From the NCBI GenBank assembly GCA_963677355.2, contig CAXXXQ010000002.1:434001-498000 (forward strand): a DNA stretch of 64,000 nt, written 5' to 3'. This DNA comes from Thiomicrorhabdus sp963677355. Its GTDB lineage: Bacteria; Pseudomonadota; Gammaproteobacteria; Thiomicrospirales; Thiomicrospiraceae. The notes under the pieces are model-generated. The model was not told the origin of the DNA, searched no databases, and saw nothing but the letters and a program-made list of their open reading frames with translations. Positions 1-7,881 of the stretch are shown piece by piece. Made by a program: the position numbers and the translations under genes. Every line of letters starts with the position of its first letter. The stretch's first letter is position 1.

Positions 1-2
1 AG

Positions 3-1079
3 ATTGAACCGGCGCGTGCTAAAGCACAGGCGATGGGTATTAAAGAGATCTACATCGAAGACCTTCGTGAAGAGTTTGCCCGCGACTTTGTTTTCCCGAT
101 GATGCGTGCTAACGCCATCTATGAAGGGGAGTACCGTTTAGGAACGTCTATTGCTCGTCCTCTGATTTCAAAACGTTTGGTTGAGATCGCCCAGGAAACA
201 GGAGCGGATGCAATCTCTCATGGTGCGACTGGGAAAGGAAACGATCAGGTTCGTTTTGAGCTGAATGCTTATGCATTGATGCCGGATGTTAAAGTCATTG
301 CGCCTTGGCGTGAGTGGGACTTGATGTCTCGTGAAAAACTGATGGCATACGCGGAAGAGCACGGTATCTCTATCGAGAAGAAAAAAGGTAAGAAATCACC
401 TTATTCGATGGATGCTAACCTGCTACACATCTCTTACGAAGGCGGTATTATCGAAGATCCTGCCAACGAGCCTGAAGAAGATATGTGGTTGTGGACGGTT
501 TCACCTGAACAAGCGCCAGACACTCCTACTTACCTGGATATTTCTTTTGAGAAAGGGGACATTGTTGCTATCAATGGTGAAGCCATGTCTCCTGCGACTG
601 TGATGGAATATCTGAATAAGGTCGGTGGTGAAAACGGTATCGGTCGTGACGATATCGTAGAAAACCGTTTTGTTGGGATGAAGGCTCGCGGTTGTTATGA
701 AACGCCGGCGGGGACGATTATGCTGAAAGCGCATCGTGCCATGGAATCGTTGACGTTGGACCGTAACGCGGCGCACTTGAAAGATGAATTAATGCCGAAA
801 TACGCAGAAATGATCTATAACGGTTTCTGGTTCTCTCCTGAGCGCGAAATGTTACAGGCGTTGATCGACAAGTCTCAAGAGTATGTTTCCGGTAATGTTC
901 GCCTAAAACTATATAAAGGAAATGTTATCGTTGTTGGCCGTACCTCTGAAAACAGCTTGTTCGATGAAGCGATTGCGACATTCGAAGAAGATGGCGGAGC
1001 TTACGATCATAAAGATGCGGAAGGTTTCATTATGTTGAACGCTTTACGCCTGAGAACGGCGGCAAAAAAACGTTCTTAA
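3..1079 (+). CDS. argG: Argininosuccinate synthase, 5' end cut by the window
   Basis: Condenses citrulline and aspartate with ATP to argininosuccinate, the penultimate step of arginine synthesis, in the cytosol. The reading frame is open from base 3 (IEPARAKAQAMGIKEIYIED), so the ATG at 33 is internal and roughly 45 N-terminal residues with the ATP-binding P-loop lie outside the window. Visible family hallmarks are the RDFVFPMMRANAIYEGEY segment, GTSIARPLI, the substrate-binding SHGATGKGNDQVRFE and the C-terminal GNVIVVGRTSE region. About 358 residues are visible of an expected ~400. A strong rho-independent terminator follows directly, so this is the end of its transcript. Confidence 0.97.
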   Translation: MEPARAKAQAMGIKEIYIEDLREEFARDFVFPMMRANAIYEGEYRLGTSIARPLISKRLVEIAQETGADAISHGATGKGNDQVRFELNAYALMPDVKVIAPWREWDLMSREKLMAYAEEHGISIEKKKGKKSPYSMDANLLHISYEGGIIEDPANEPEEDMWLWTVSPEQAPDTPTYLDISFEKGDIVAINGEAMSPATVMEYLNKVGGENGIGRDDIVENRFVGMKARGCYETPAGTIMLKAHRAMESLTLDRNAAHLKDELMPKYAEMIYNGFWFSPEREMLQALIDKSQEYVSGNVRLKLYKGNVIVVGRTSENSLFDEAIATFEEDGGAYDHKDAEGFIMLNALRLRTAAKKRS

Positions 1080-1099
1080 TTTGATAGATCGATCCTAGA

Positions 1100-1127
1100 A
1101 ACAGCGTTGCATCAAAACGCTGTTTTT
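1100..1127 (+). terminator. Rho-independent terminator after argG
   Basis: A perfect 9-bp stem (AACAGCGTT / AACGCTGTT) with loop GCATCAA is followed by a run of T. It covers an upstream ATG at 1113 in the pgpA frame, which argues that pgpA starts further down. Confidence 0.9.
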
Positions 1128-1160
1128 ATTTGTAGACATCCGAAATTAAATCGTAATAAT

Positions 1161-1658
1161 ATGTCTGAAAAGAAATCAAAAATCCCCAGCTTCAAAGAAT
1201 TGAGGCAGCACCCGGCACTGATGTTAGGGTTTGGGTTCGGTTCCGGTTTATCTCCCAAAGCTCCCGGTACAGTTGGTACTTTCTTAGGGTTACTACTCTT
1301 TATTCCGATTATTCTATGGTCCGAGACGGCCGCCTGGATTGTATTCGTTTTAGGTCTTTTCTTTGGTAGCGCTATTTGCGGACAGTCTTCCAATTACATG
1401 AAAGTCCATGATCACGGAGGTATTGTTTGGGATGAATTTGTCGGTATTTGGCTGGTTATGCTTTTACTTCCGCAACAGAGTTGGCCGTACTGGTTAGCGG
1501 CCTTTGTCAGTTTTAGGTTATTCGATATATGGAAACCATGGCCGATTAAACAGGTTGACGAGAAAGTTTCGGGTGGCTTCGGTATTATGCTGGATGATGT
1601 ACTGGCTGCTATTTATGCAGCTCTGCTCATTCTATTCGGGCATTGGCTGTTACATTGA
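1161..1658 (+). CDS. pgpA: Phosphatidylglycerophosphatase A
   Basis: Removes the phosphate from phosphatidylglycerophosphate to give phosphatidylglycerol at the inner membrane. The 165-residue protein has the PgpA signature near the N terminus (GFGSGLSPKAPGTVGT, about residues 25-41), then hydrophobic helices, a WDEFVGIW block, RLFDIWKPWPI and a late DD pair. An in-frame codon at 1107 is open but falls inside the argG terminator hairpin, so the ATG at 1161 is preferred; its ribosome site is weak. It is probably transcribed separately from argG. Confidence 0.9.
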   Translation: MSEKKSKIPSFKELRQHPALMLGFGFGSGLSPKAPGTVGTFLGLLLFIPIILWSETAAWIVFVLGLFFGSAICGQSSNYMKVHDHGGIVWDEFVGIWLVMLLLPQQSWPYWLAAFVSFRLFDIWKPWPIKQVDEKVSGGFGIMLDDVLAAIYAALLILFGHWLLH

Positions 1659-1814
1659 ATCGATCGATCTACCTATTGACAGGTTTAGTATTATAGAAAC
1701 AAGTCTTACTTAGGTGGGTATTAATATAATTTCAACCCTTTACAGTATCGAAAAAACTACTTTTAGGGTATATTACGCACCAAATTTTAAAGTTATTGAT
1801 GGAGCTTAATTTAA

Positions 1815-2111
1815 ATGTTTATTCCTTGCGATGACGCAAAACGTCTAATTAAAGAAAAGAATGCTCAGCTAGTTGATGTTCGCACGCCAGAAGAATTTGC
1901 AATGAGTAAATTGCCGGGCGCGGTGAATATTCCTCTTCAGGATATTGATCGAGTAGGTGAAAGTGTTCTGGATAAAGATTTACCGGTAATCGTTTTTTGT
2001 CGTTCCGGTCAACGTTCACACATGGCTATGCAGATTCTATTGTCTCAAGACTTTAGTGAAGTCCATAACCTGGGTTCATTCATGGCTTGGCATCAATGCC
2101 CTGACCTGTAA
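1815..2111 (+). CDS. Single-domain rhodanese-like sulfurtransferase
   Basis: A 98-residue protein that is just one rhodanese domain. The N-terminal LVDVRTPEEF and GAVNIPL motifs and the active-site loop with catalytic cysteine in FCRSGQRS are clear. Proteins of this class carry sulfane sulfur as a cysteine persulfide; the donor and acceptor cannot be told from the sequence. No signal peptide is visible, so it is probably cytosolic. It stands alone between the argG/pgpA region and a symporter gene, with its own terminator. Confidence 0.9.
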   Translation: MFIPCDDAKRLIKEKNAQLVDVRTPEEFAMSKLPGAVNIPLQDIDRVGESVLDKDLPVIVFCRSGQRSHMAMQILLSQDFSEVHNLGSFMAWHQCPDL

Positions 2112-2140
2112 CCCCATCGATAAAATCAGTTATACTGCGA

Positions 2141-2174
2141 AAAGCGCTTAGCATCAAACCTAAGCGCTTTTTTT
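2141..2174 (+). terminator. Rho-independent terminator after the rhodanese gene
   Basis: A perfect 10-bp stem (AAAGCGCTTA / TAAGCGCTTT) with a 10-base loop leads into a T tract. Confidence 0.9.
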
Positions 2175-2207
2175 ATAAGCATCAGAAACCTGCTGAGAGG
2201 AAAAGAT

Positions 2208-3471
2208 ATGAAACTGGCACTGCATTGGCAAATTTTGATCGCATTGGTATTCGCGGCCTTAATGGGCTCTATTACCGGTACGGAAGGTACGGTGTTGGGA
2301 ATTCACTGGTTAGCGATTTATACCTTTATCGGTGCTCTGTTTTTGAATGCTTTAAAAATGGTTGTGGTTCCATTAGTCGTGTCTGCGATTATTACCGGTA
2401 TCTCTAACTTGGGCAGTCAAGGCGGCTTTGGTCGCCTAGGCGGAAAAACGTTACTCTATTATGTGTTTACCAGTTTTATTGCGATTATCGTAGGTCTGGT
2501 TTTGGTCAATGTGATTCAGCCGGGTGTTTCGGATGGCCCGGCGCCGGTCATCGAAACCAATGAAAAGGTGATGCAGGCGGTTGAGGGCAAATCTGTTGGG
2601 GATGTGGTTGATGTTTTCCTGAGAATGATTCCGACCAATATCGTTGACGCTGCGGCTCAAGGGCAAATGTTGGGTCTGATTTTTTTCAGTTTGCTGTTTG
2701 GTTTTTTTATGACGCAATTGAAAGGTGAAATCAAACAGACTATGGATAATTTCTGGCAGGGTGTATTCGATATCATGATGATGATTACCGAATTGGTTAT
2801 GAAATTCGCCCCTCTCGGCGTATTCGGTTTGGTGGCGGCTTCGGTTGCTAAAACCGGATTTGACCAGTTCGGCAACCTTGCGTTGTTCTTTGTGACCGTG
2901 GTAGCCGCTCTGGGCGTGCATTTCCTGGTTGTGATGCCGTTGATATTGCGCTTTGTCGGCGGGGTAAAAAATCCTTGGTTACATTATCAGGCGATGGCGC
3001 CGGCTCTGTTAACCGCTTTTTCAACCAGTTCATCTTCGTCCACTTTACCGGTCACCTTGAGATCATTAGAGCATAGGGCTGGCGTATCTAACCGTGTCAG
3101 CAGTTTTGTGCTGCCGCTGGGAGCAACGGTGAATATGGACGGAACCGCTTTGTACGAGTGTGTGGCGGCTATTTTTTATTGCCCAGTTATTTGGTGTGGA
3201 ACTGGATTTCTCGACTCAGTTATTGATTGTGGTGATCGCGTTGACGACATCTATCGGGGTGGCGGGTATTCCGTCGGCCAGTCTGGTTGCCATCAGCATT
3301 ATTTTGGTTGCTGTCGGCTTGCCGGCGGAAGCGATCGGTCTGCTGTTGGTGGTAGATCGTTTACTCGATATGATGCGCACGACGGTCAATATCTTTAGTG
3401 ATTCTGTTGGTGCGGTGGTTATTGCGAAAAGCGAGGGCGAACAGAATATTCTGGTTTCCAAAACCTTCTAA
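2208..3471 (+). pseudogene. Dicarboxylate/amino acid:cation symporter (DAACS family), frameshifted
   Basis: DAACS (GltP/DctA-like) proteins import C4-dicarboxylates or glutamate with Na+ or H+. The reading frame from 2208 gives the N-terminal helices, the serine-rich hairpin (TAFSTSSSSSTLPVT) and the TM7 motif NMDGTALYE. It then loses the family sequence at a run of six T at 3172-3177 and continues as nonsense to 3398. The family sequence resumes in another frame (IAQLFGVELDF, then GIPSAS and DRLLDMMRTTVNIFSD) and ends at 3471. Five T would restore one ~420-residue protein. This is either a real inactivating +1 insertion or a homopolymer sequencing error; everything else in the gene is intact. 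Confidence 0.88.
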
Positions 3472-3483
3472 AGGACTTGGTAG

Positions 3484-3828
3484 ATGAAATTAACCTTAGC
3501 AGAACTCTCCGGCGTCAATGTCGAGCATGGTCAAGCGCTGGCCGATGGACTTAAAGAATCATTGAATAGTGTGATTGGCGACTATACTGATGACTTTGTT
3601 CAGGATATGAGTCATATCAGTCAGGCCGCAAATTATAACGGCAATATCGCCGTTGACGAGGTTGCCTATTTGAAAGATAACCTCTATCGCTGCGATTATA
3701 GTTATGACTGGACCATTGCCTGGACTTGTTCAGGAACTCAAGAAGCGGGGCGGGTCAAAGAGAAGGTCAGATTTACCGTTGAAGACAACGGAGAATTAAC
3801 CTTTAAATTCCTTAAGTTAGATATTTGA
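3484..3828 (+). CDS. Conserved-looking small protein of unknown function
   Basis: A 114-residue soluble protein that I do not recognise. It starts 12 bases after the symporter stop with a good AAGGA site, so it is likely co-transcribed with it. There is no signal peptide or membrane segment. The second half has alternating hydrophobic and charged residues typical of beta strands (YRCDYSYDWTIAWTCSG, then EKVRFTVEDNGELTFKFLKL) and two cysteines. No catalytic motif is visible. Confidence 0.7.
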   Translation: MKLTLAELSGVNVEHGQALADGLKESLNSVIGDYTDDFVQDMSHISQAANYNGNIAVDEVAYLKDNLYRCDYSYDWTIAWTCSGTQEAGRVKEKVRFTVEDNGELTFKFLKLDI

Positions 3829-3863
3829 GTCTAATCCCAAACGGGATATTTATCTAAAATTGA

Positions 3864-4643
3864 TTAGGCTTTGGTTTGCTCAAGTAAGCCATCCGTCAAT
3901 TTCAGCATTTCCGGACCGGATTCGGTGATTTTGATAATCATCGCTTCAGGTCGCCAGTCTCCCAAAACCCAGCGATGATGATTCCGACCCGCTATTGCAA
4001 ACTGGTGATGTGCAGGACGATGCGTGTGGCCGTGGATCATATGCTCGACTTGTGGATGTGTTTGAAACTGACGTTCCACCGCTTGCCGGTTTACATCCAT
4101 AATTTCTTTTGGTTTCTGCTGGCTGTGCTGTTGTGAACTTTGGCGCATCTTGTTGCCGATTTTAAGGCGTCGCTTTTTACACAAATTCAGAAAGATAAAT
4201 TGCACAAAACGATTACGCAGAATCTTTCGCATACGCTGATAGCCGTGGTCATCGGTACACAAGCTGTCGCCATGCAGCATCAGATAGGCGGTGCCGTACA
4301 GCTCTACAACTTCGCTATCATTGAGTATTCGAATGCCGCTGGCTTGTTCAAATTTTTTGCGCATCAGGAAATCACGATTGCCGTAGATCAAATAGACGGG
4401 AATGCCGTTATCGACCAACTTTCGTAGTGCTCTGATCTCTTCTTGATAAAGTTCCAATCCGATGTCATCACCGACCCACATTTCAAACAGGTCGCCCAGA
4501 ATGTACAGAGCATCAATGTCGGCGGTTATCGAGTTTAAAAATGTCTTGAAAGCTTGATTGATAGGATGCAGAGGATCCGGCTGCAGGTGGATATCAGCGA
4601 TAATCAGAGTTGATGTGGAGATGTTTTCTGGCGAATTCGGCAT
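3864..4643 (-). CDS. lpxH: UDP-2,3-diacylglucosamine diphosphatase
   Basis: Hydrolyses UDP-2,3-diacylglucosamine to lipid X and UMP in lipid A synthesis, peripheral to the inner membrane. The 259-residue protein has the calcineurin-like metallophosphatase motifs in order: ADIHL, GDLFEMWVGDD, GNRDF, MLHGDSL and GHTHRP. It is slightly longer than the ~240 residues usual for LpxH. It lies next to ppiB and near cysS, a neighbourhood also found in Escherichia coli. Confidence 0.94.
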   Translation of the reverse strand: MPNSPENISTSTLIIADIHLQPDPLHPINQAFKTFLNSITADIDALYILGDLFEMWVGDDIGLELYQEEIRALRKLVDNGIPVYLIYGNRDFLMRKKFEQASGIRILNDSEVVELYGTAYLMLHGDSLCTDDHGYQRMRKILRNRFVQFIFLNLCKKRRLKIGNKMRQSSQQHSQQKPKEIMDVNRQAVERQFQTHPQVEHMIHGHTHRPAHHQFAIAGRNHHRWVLGDWRPEAMIIKITESGPEMLKLTDGLLEQTKA

Positions 4644-4689
4644 GGGCAGAGTCTAACAATAAATAGTCAGAATAGACAGCGATTAAATC

Positions 4690-4713
4690 AAAAAAGCCGG
4701 CGTGAAGCCGGCT
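4690..4713 (-). terminator. Rho-independent terminator after ppiB
   Basis: On the minus strand a GC-rich 7-bp stem (AGCCGGC / GCCGGCT) is followed by six T. It sits just after the ppiB stop, so lpxH further along probably has its own promoter. Confidence 0.85.
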
Positions 4714-4735
4714 CCGAATGGGGTAAGAAGAACGA

Positions 4736-5239
4736 CTAGTCTTCGATCAATACCGCTTTGATGATTTTAATATCGTCAACCGGTACGTCTTGGTGCCCCA
4801 TACGGCTTGTTGTTTCGACTTTGGCCATGGCATCAACCACATCCATGCCTTCGGTAACTTTACCGAAAACCGCATAACCCCAGCCTTGCATGTTTTTGCC
4901 CGTGTGGTTCAAGAAGTTATTATCGACTAGGTTAATGAAAAACTGGGTCGTAGCTGAGTGCGGATCCATAGTACGTGCATAAGCCAAGGTGCCACGATCG
5001 TTTTTCAGGCCGTTGTCAGCCTCATTTTCGATCGGGTCATCTGCTGGCTTGTCTTGCATGCCTTCAACCATACCGCCACCTTGAACCATGAAGCCAGGGA
5101 TAATGCGGTGAAAAATAGTGTCTGTGTAATAACCGTCCATCACGTAATGGATAAAGTTTTCAGTCCCGATTGGTGCGTTTTCCGCATCCAGTTCAACAGT
5201 GATGTCACCCATTGTGGTTTGAATTTTTACGATTGGCAT
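4736..5239 (-). CDS. ppiB: Cytosolic cyclophilin-type peptidyl-prolyl isomerase B
   Basis: Catalyses cis-trans isomerisation of X-Pro bonds. The 167-residue chain shows the cyclophilin core: TIFHRIIPGFMVQGGG with the catalytic Arg, MDPHSATTQFFIN, and WGYAVFGKVTEGMDVV. There is no signal peptide. An ATG five codons upstream (5254) is possible, but GGGAA overlapping it lies 8 bases before the ATG at 5239, which therefore makes the better start. Confidence 0.94.
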   Translation of the reverse strand: MPIVKIQTTMGDITVELDAENAPIGTENFIHYVMDGYYTDTIFHRIIPGFMVQGGGMVEGMQDKPADDPIENEADNGLKNDRGTLAYARTMDPHSATTQFFINLVDNNFLNHTGKNMQGWGYAVFGKVTEGMDVVDAMAKVETTSRMGHQDVPVDDIKIIKAVLIED

Positions 5240-5401
5240 TGATTTGGTTCCCATTAGTTTTTAATTATTCGCGCTCATTGTAATGAATTTCTAATTCGCT
5301 ATAAAAGGCTTCTGCTAAAAATCATTCAATGAGCTAAAAAAAAGAGCGTGCATCAATTACTTGATTTCCAGAATTTAGTTTTACTTAATTTCCAGAATCA
5401 A

Positions 5402-6001
5402 TTACTTGATTTGACGAGCCTTGATGATTTTTACCGCTGTCATCGGTACATCCTTCATACCGTTTTTAAAACCGGTTTTGGCCATGCGAATTTTATTGAC
5501 GGCTTTCATACCTTGAATAACTCGACCGAATACGGCATAGCCCCATGCACGAGGTGTTTTTTCACGAAAATCCAAAAAGGTATTTTGAGCTGTATTGATA
5601 AAAAATTGAGCGGTTGCCGAGTGCGGGTCATTGGTTCTTGCCATAGCAACGGTGCCGATGCGGTTTCTAAGTCCGTTGTCCGCTTCGTTTTGAATAGGTG
5701 CATGGGTGATCTTTTTTTCAAAGTCCTCGGTAAAACCGCCGCCTTGAATCATGAAGTTGGAAATAACACGGTGGAAAATCGTGTCGTCATAAAAGCCTTC
5801 ATTGACGTATTTCAAAAAGTTTTCCACGGTTTTTGGGGCTTTGTCCGGGTAGAGTTCCATGATGATAGTTCCCTCCGAAGTTTCCATCAATACTTGCGGG
5901 TTTTGGGCTTTGTCAGCCGCGTCGGATTGGGCTAGAACGGAGAAACTGGTAAATAGGGTTAAAAGGGCGGCATTGAATGTTAAAAACAGTCTTCTTGTCA
6001 T
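5402..6001 (-). CDS. Exported cyclophilin-type peptidyl-prolyl isomerase
   Basis: A second cyclophilin, 199 residues, with a Sec signal peptide (hydrophobic run about residues 4-23, cleavage likely after VLA near residue 24), so it acts in the periplasm like PpiA. It has FHRVISNFMIQGGG, NDPHSATAQFFIN and WGYAVFGRVIQG. It lies ~160 bp upstream of ppiB on the same strand, and the two probably arose by duplication. The C terminus is basic (KIIKARQIK). Confidence 0.9.
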   Translation of the reverse strand: MTRRLFLTFNAALLTLFTSFSVLAQSDAADKAQNPQVLMETSEGTIIMELYPDKAPKTVENFLKYVNEGFYDDTIFHRVISNFMIQGGGFTEDFEKKITHAPIQNEADNGLRNRIGTVAMARTNDPHSATAQFFINTAQNTFLDFREKTPRAWGYAVFGRVIQGMKAVNKIRMAKTGFKNGMKDVPMTAVKIIKARQIK

Positions 6002-6162
6002 GATTTACTCCCGATTTAAAACAACAGATAAGATACAATATCGGCATTCTAACACCTAGGCAAAATCTAACAGAAGAGTTTGTCTGCTAATTTCAAGATT
6101 GTAGACAAACTCTTTAGATTTGCTCCATTTTTACACAAGAAGAAAAGACTTTAGGAACCCGT

Positions 6163-7539
6163 ATGAGCCTTCAGATTTTTAATACCGAAACTCGCCAGAA
6201 AGAGATCTTTAAACCGATTCATTCAGGAAAAGTGGGCATGTATGTCTGCGGTGTAACGGTTTATGATTTGTGTCATATCGGGCATGCGCGAGTGATGGTG
6301 GTGTTTGATACGGTGGTGCGTCATTTGAGAGCCTTGGGTTACGATGTCAATTATGTTAGAAATATCACCGATATCGACGATAAAATCATCAATCGTGCTT
6401 TGGAAAACGGAGAGTCCATCCAAGAGTTGACCTCTCGCATGATTAAAGAAATGCATGCCGATGAAGCGGCGATGAATGTGCTGCGTCCGGATATGGAACC
6501 GAAAGCGACTGAACATATGGACGACATTAAACATATGATTCAGTCGTTGATCAATAAAGGCTACGCATACCCGGCAGAAAACGGGGATGTCTATTTCAAG
6601 GTTAAAGCGTTCGATCAGTACGGACGTTTGTCAGGCAAGAATATCGAAGAGCTGGAATCGGGTGCGCGTGTTGACGTCAATGAGGTTAAACAGGATCCAT
6701 TGGATTTTGTTCTTTGGAAAGCGTCTAAAGAAAACGAGCCGAGCTGGGATTCGAATTGGGGGAACGGCCGTCCGGGTTGGCATATCGAATGTTCGGCCAT
6801 GTCGACCAAATGTCTTGGTAATCATTTTGATATTCACGGCGGCGGAATGGATTTGTCTTTCCCGCACCATGAGAATGAGATTGCCCAGTCGGAATGTGCA
6901 ACTGGTGAGCATTACGTGAATACCTGGATGCACTGTGGTTTCGTGCGTGTCGATGACGAGAAGATGTCCAAGTCTTTGAATAACTTCTTCACGATTCGTG
7001 AAGTGTTAAAAGTTTATCATCCTGAAGTCATTCGCTACTTCTTGCTGTCCAGTCATTACCGCAGCCCGGTGAATTATTCGGAAGAGAATCTGAATAACGC
7101 AAAAGCCAGTGTTTCCCGTCTTTATTCGGCATTGGAAGGTTTGCAGCTTGGTGATGGTGTGCAGCCTGCTGAAGGCTCTGACTTTGAAAAGCAGTTCATG
7201 GATGTAATGAACGACGACTTCAATACGCCTAAAGCGATAGCGGTACTGTTTGAACTGGCAAAAGAGGTTAATAAATCAAAAGATTTGTCGTTAGCCGCTC
7301 TATTGGTGAAACTGGCAAATCAAATCGGTTTATTGGAGATGAATGCGGACGCATTCTTTAAATCGCAGCCGAGTGACTCGAATTTGTCTGATGCGGATAT
7401 TGACGCTTTAATTGAAGAGCGTAAGACGGCGAGAGCTGAAAAGAACTTTGCCCGTTCCGATGAAATTCGTGATCTGCTTGCCGAGCAAGGAATCGAACTG
7501 TTGGATAGTGCGGAAGGGACTTCTTGGCGTCGAGTGTAA
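6163..7539 (+). CDS. cysS: Cysteinyl-tRNA synthetase
   Basis: Charges tRNA-Cys using ATP. The 458-residue class I synthetase has the HIGH signature at residues 38-41 (CHIGHAR), a zinc site using Cys29 and the later GWHIECSAMS Cys and PHHENE His/Glu, and the KMSKSLNN motif. The length fits the family (461 in E. coli). It is divergent from the exported cyclophilin gene. No terminator is seen directly after the stop; the next one is about 300 bp away and may belong to a separate small RNA. Confidence 0.97.
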   Translation: MSLQIFNTETRQKEIFKPIHSGKVGMYVCGVTVYDLCHIGHARVMVVFDTVVRHLRALGYDVNYVRNITDIDDKIINRALENGESIQELTSRMIKEMHADEAAMNVLRPDMEPKATEHMDDIKHMIQSLINKGYAYPAENGDVYFKVKAFDQYGRLSGKNIEELESGARVDVNEVKQDPLDFVLWKASKENEPSWDSNWGNGRPGWHIECSAMSTKCLGNHFDIHGGGMDLSFPHHENEIAQSECATGEHYVNTWMHCGFVRVDDEKMSKSLNNFFTIREVLKVYHPEVIRYFLLSSHYRSPVNYSEENLNNAKASVSRLYSALEGLQLGDGVQPAEGSDFEKQFMDVMNDDFNTPKAIAVLFELAKEVNKSKDLSLAALLVKLANQIGLLEMNADAFFKSQPSDSNLSDADIDALIEERKTARAEKNFARSDEIRDLLAEQGIELLDSAEGTSWRRV

Positions 7540-7741
7540 TAACCGGAAATACTCTTTGCATCAAGGTGACAATGGGGGGCAACTAATGATTGCAGCATTG
7601 TTTAAAATTGCTGTTTATAGACAAGTGAAGACAGAGGTTTATCAGCAAAATTAAAAAAACCATTTTTAAATAATGGTTATTAAAACATATACTTAGAATT
7701 GCTTATAGAAAAAATTGTTACAGGTAAAAAATTATTTATGC
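7540..7741. other. Gene-free AT-rich stretch after cysS
   Basis: I see no convincing coding sequence or terminator here. It leads into the promoter-like site of the candidate small RNA. Confidence 0.6.
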
Positions 7742-7768
7742 TTGACAATATTAGAAAATTCTTATAAA
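7742..7768 (+). promoter_or_regulatory. Sigma70-like promoter of the candidate small RNA
   Basis: A perfect -35 hexamer TTGACA (7742-7747) stands 15 bases before a -10-like TATAAA (7763-7768). The spacer is two bases short of ideal. Predicted transcription start is around 7775, with no downstream gene on this strand. Confidence 0.55.
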
Positions 7769-7774
7769 CTTTTT

Positions 7775-7864
7775 TCATTCATGTTTCTTCATGAGTATCC
7801 TCCTCTGATTATTTCAAAATGAGATAATGCATTTAAACCCGAGTACATGCTCGGGTTTTTTTTT
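7775..7864 (+). ncRNA. Candidate intergenic small RNA with an exposed CCUCCUC
   Basis: About 90 nt between a promoter-like site and a strong terminator, with no coding potential. Three hairpins can be drawn: 7779-7794 (TCATG / CATGA), 7808-7828 (ATTATTTC / GAGATAAT with one G-U) and the terminator. Between the first two lies a single-stranded segment containing CCTCCTC (7799-7805), complementary to Shine-Dalgarno sequences. Small RNAs of this layout often block ribosome binding. The existence of the RNA is inferred from layout only. Confidence 0.5.
7836..7864 (+). terminator. Rho-independent terminator of the candidate small RNA
   Basis: A perfect 8-bp stem (AACCCGAG / CTCGGGTT) with loop TACATG runs into about nine T. 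On the minus strand it may also serve the slt gene that ends at 7882, where its tail is TTTAAAT. Confidence 0.88.
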
Positions 7865-7881
7865 GCCATAACAAAGCAGGA

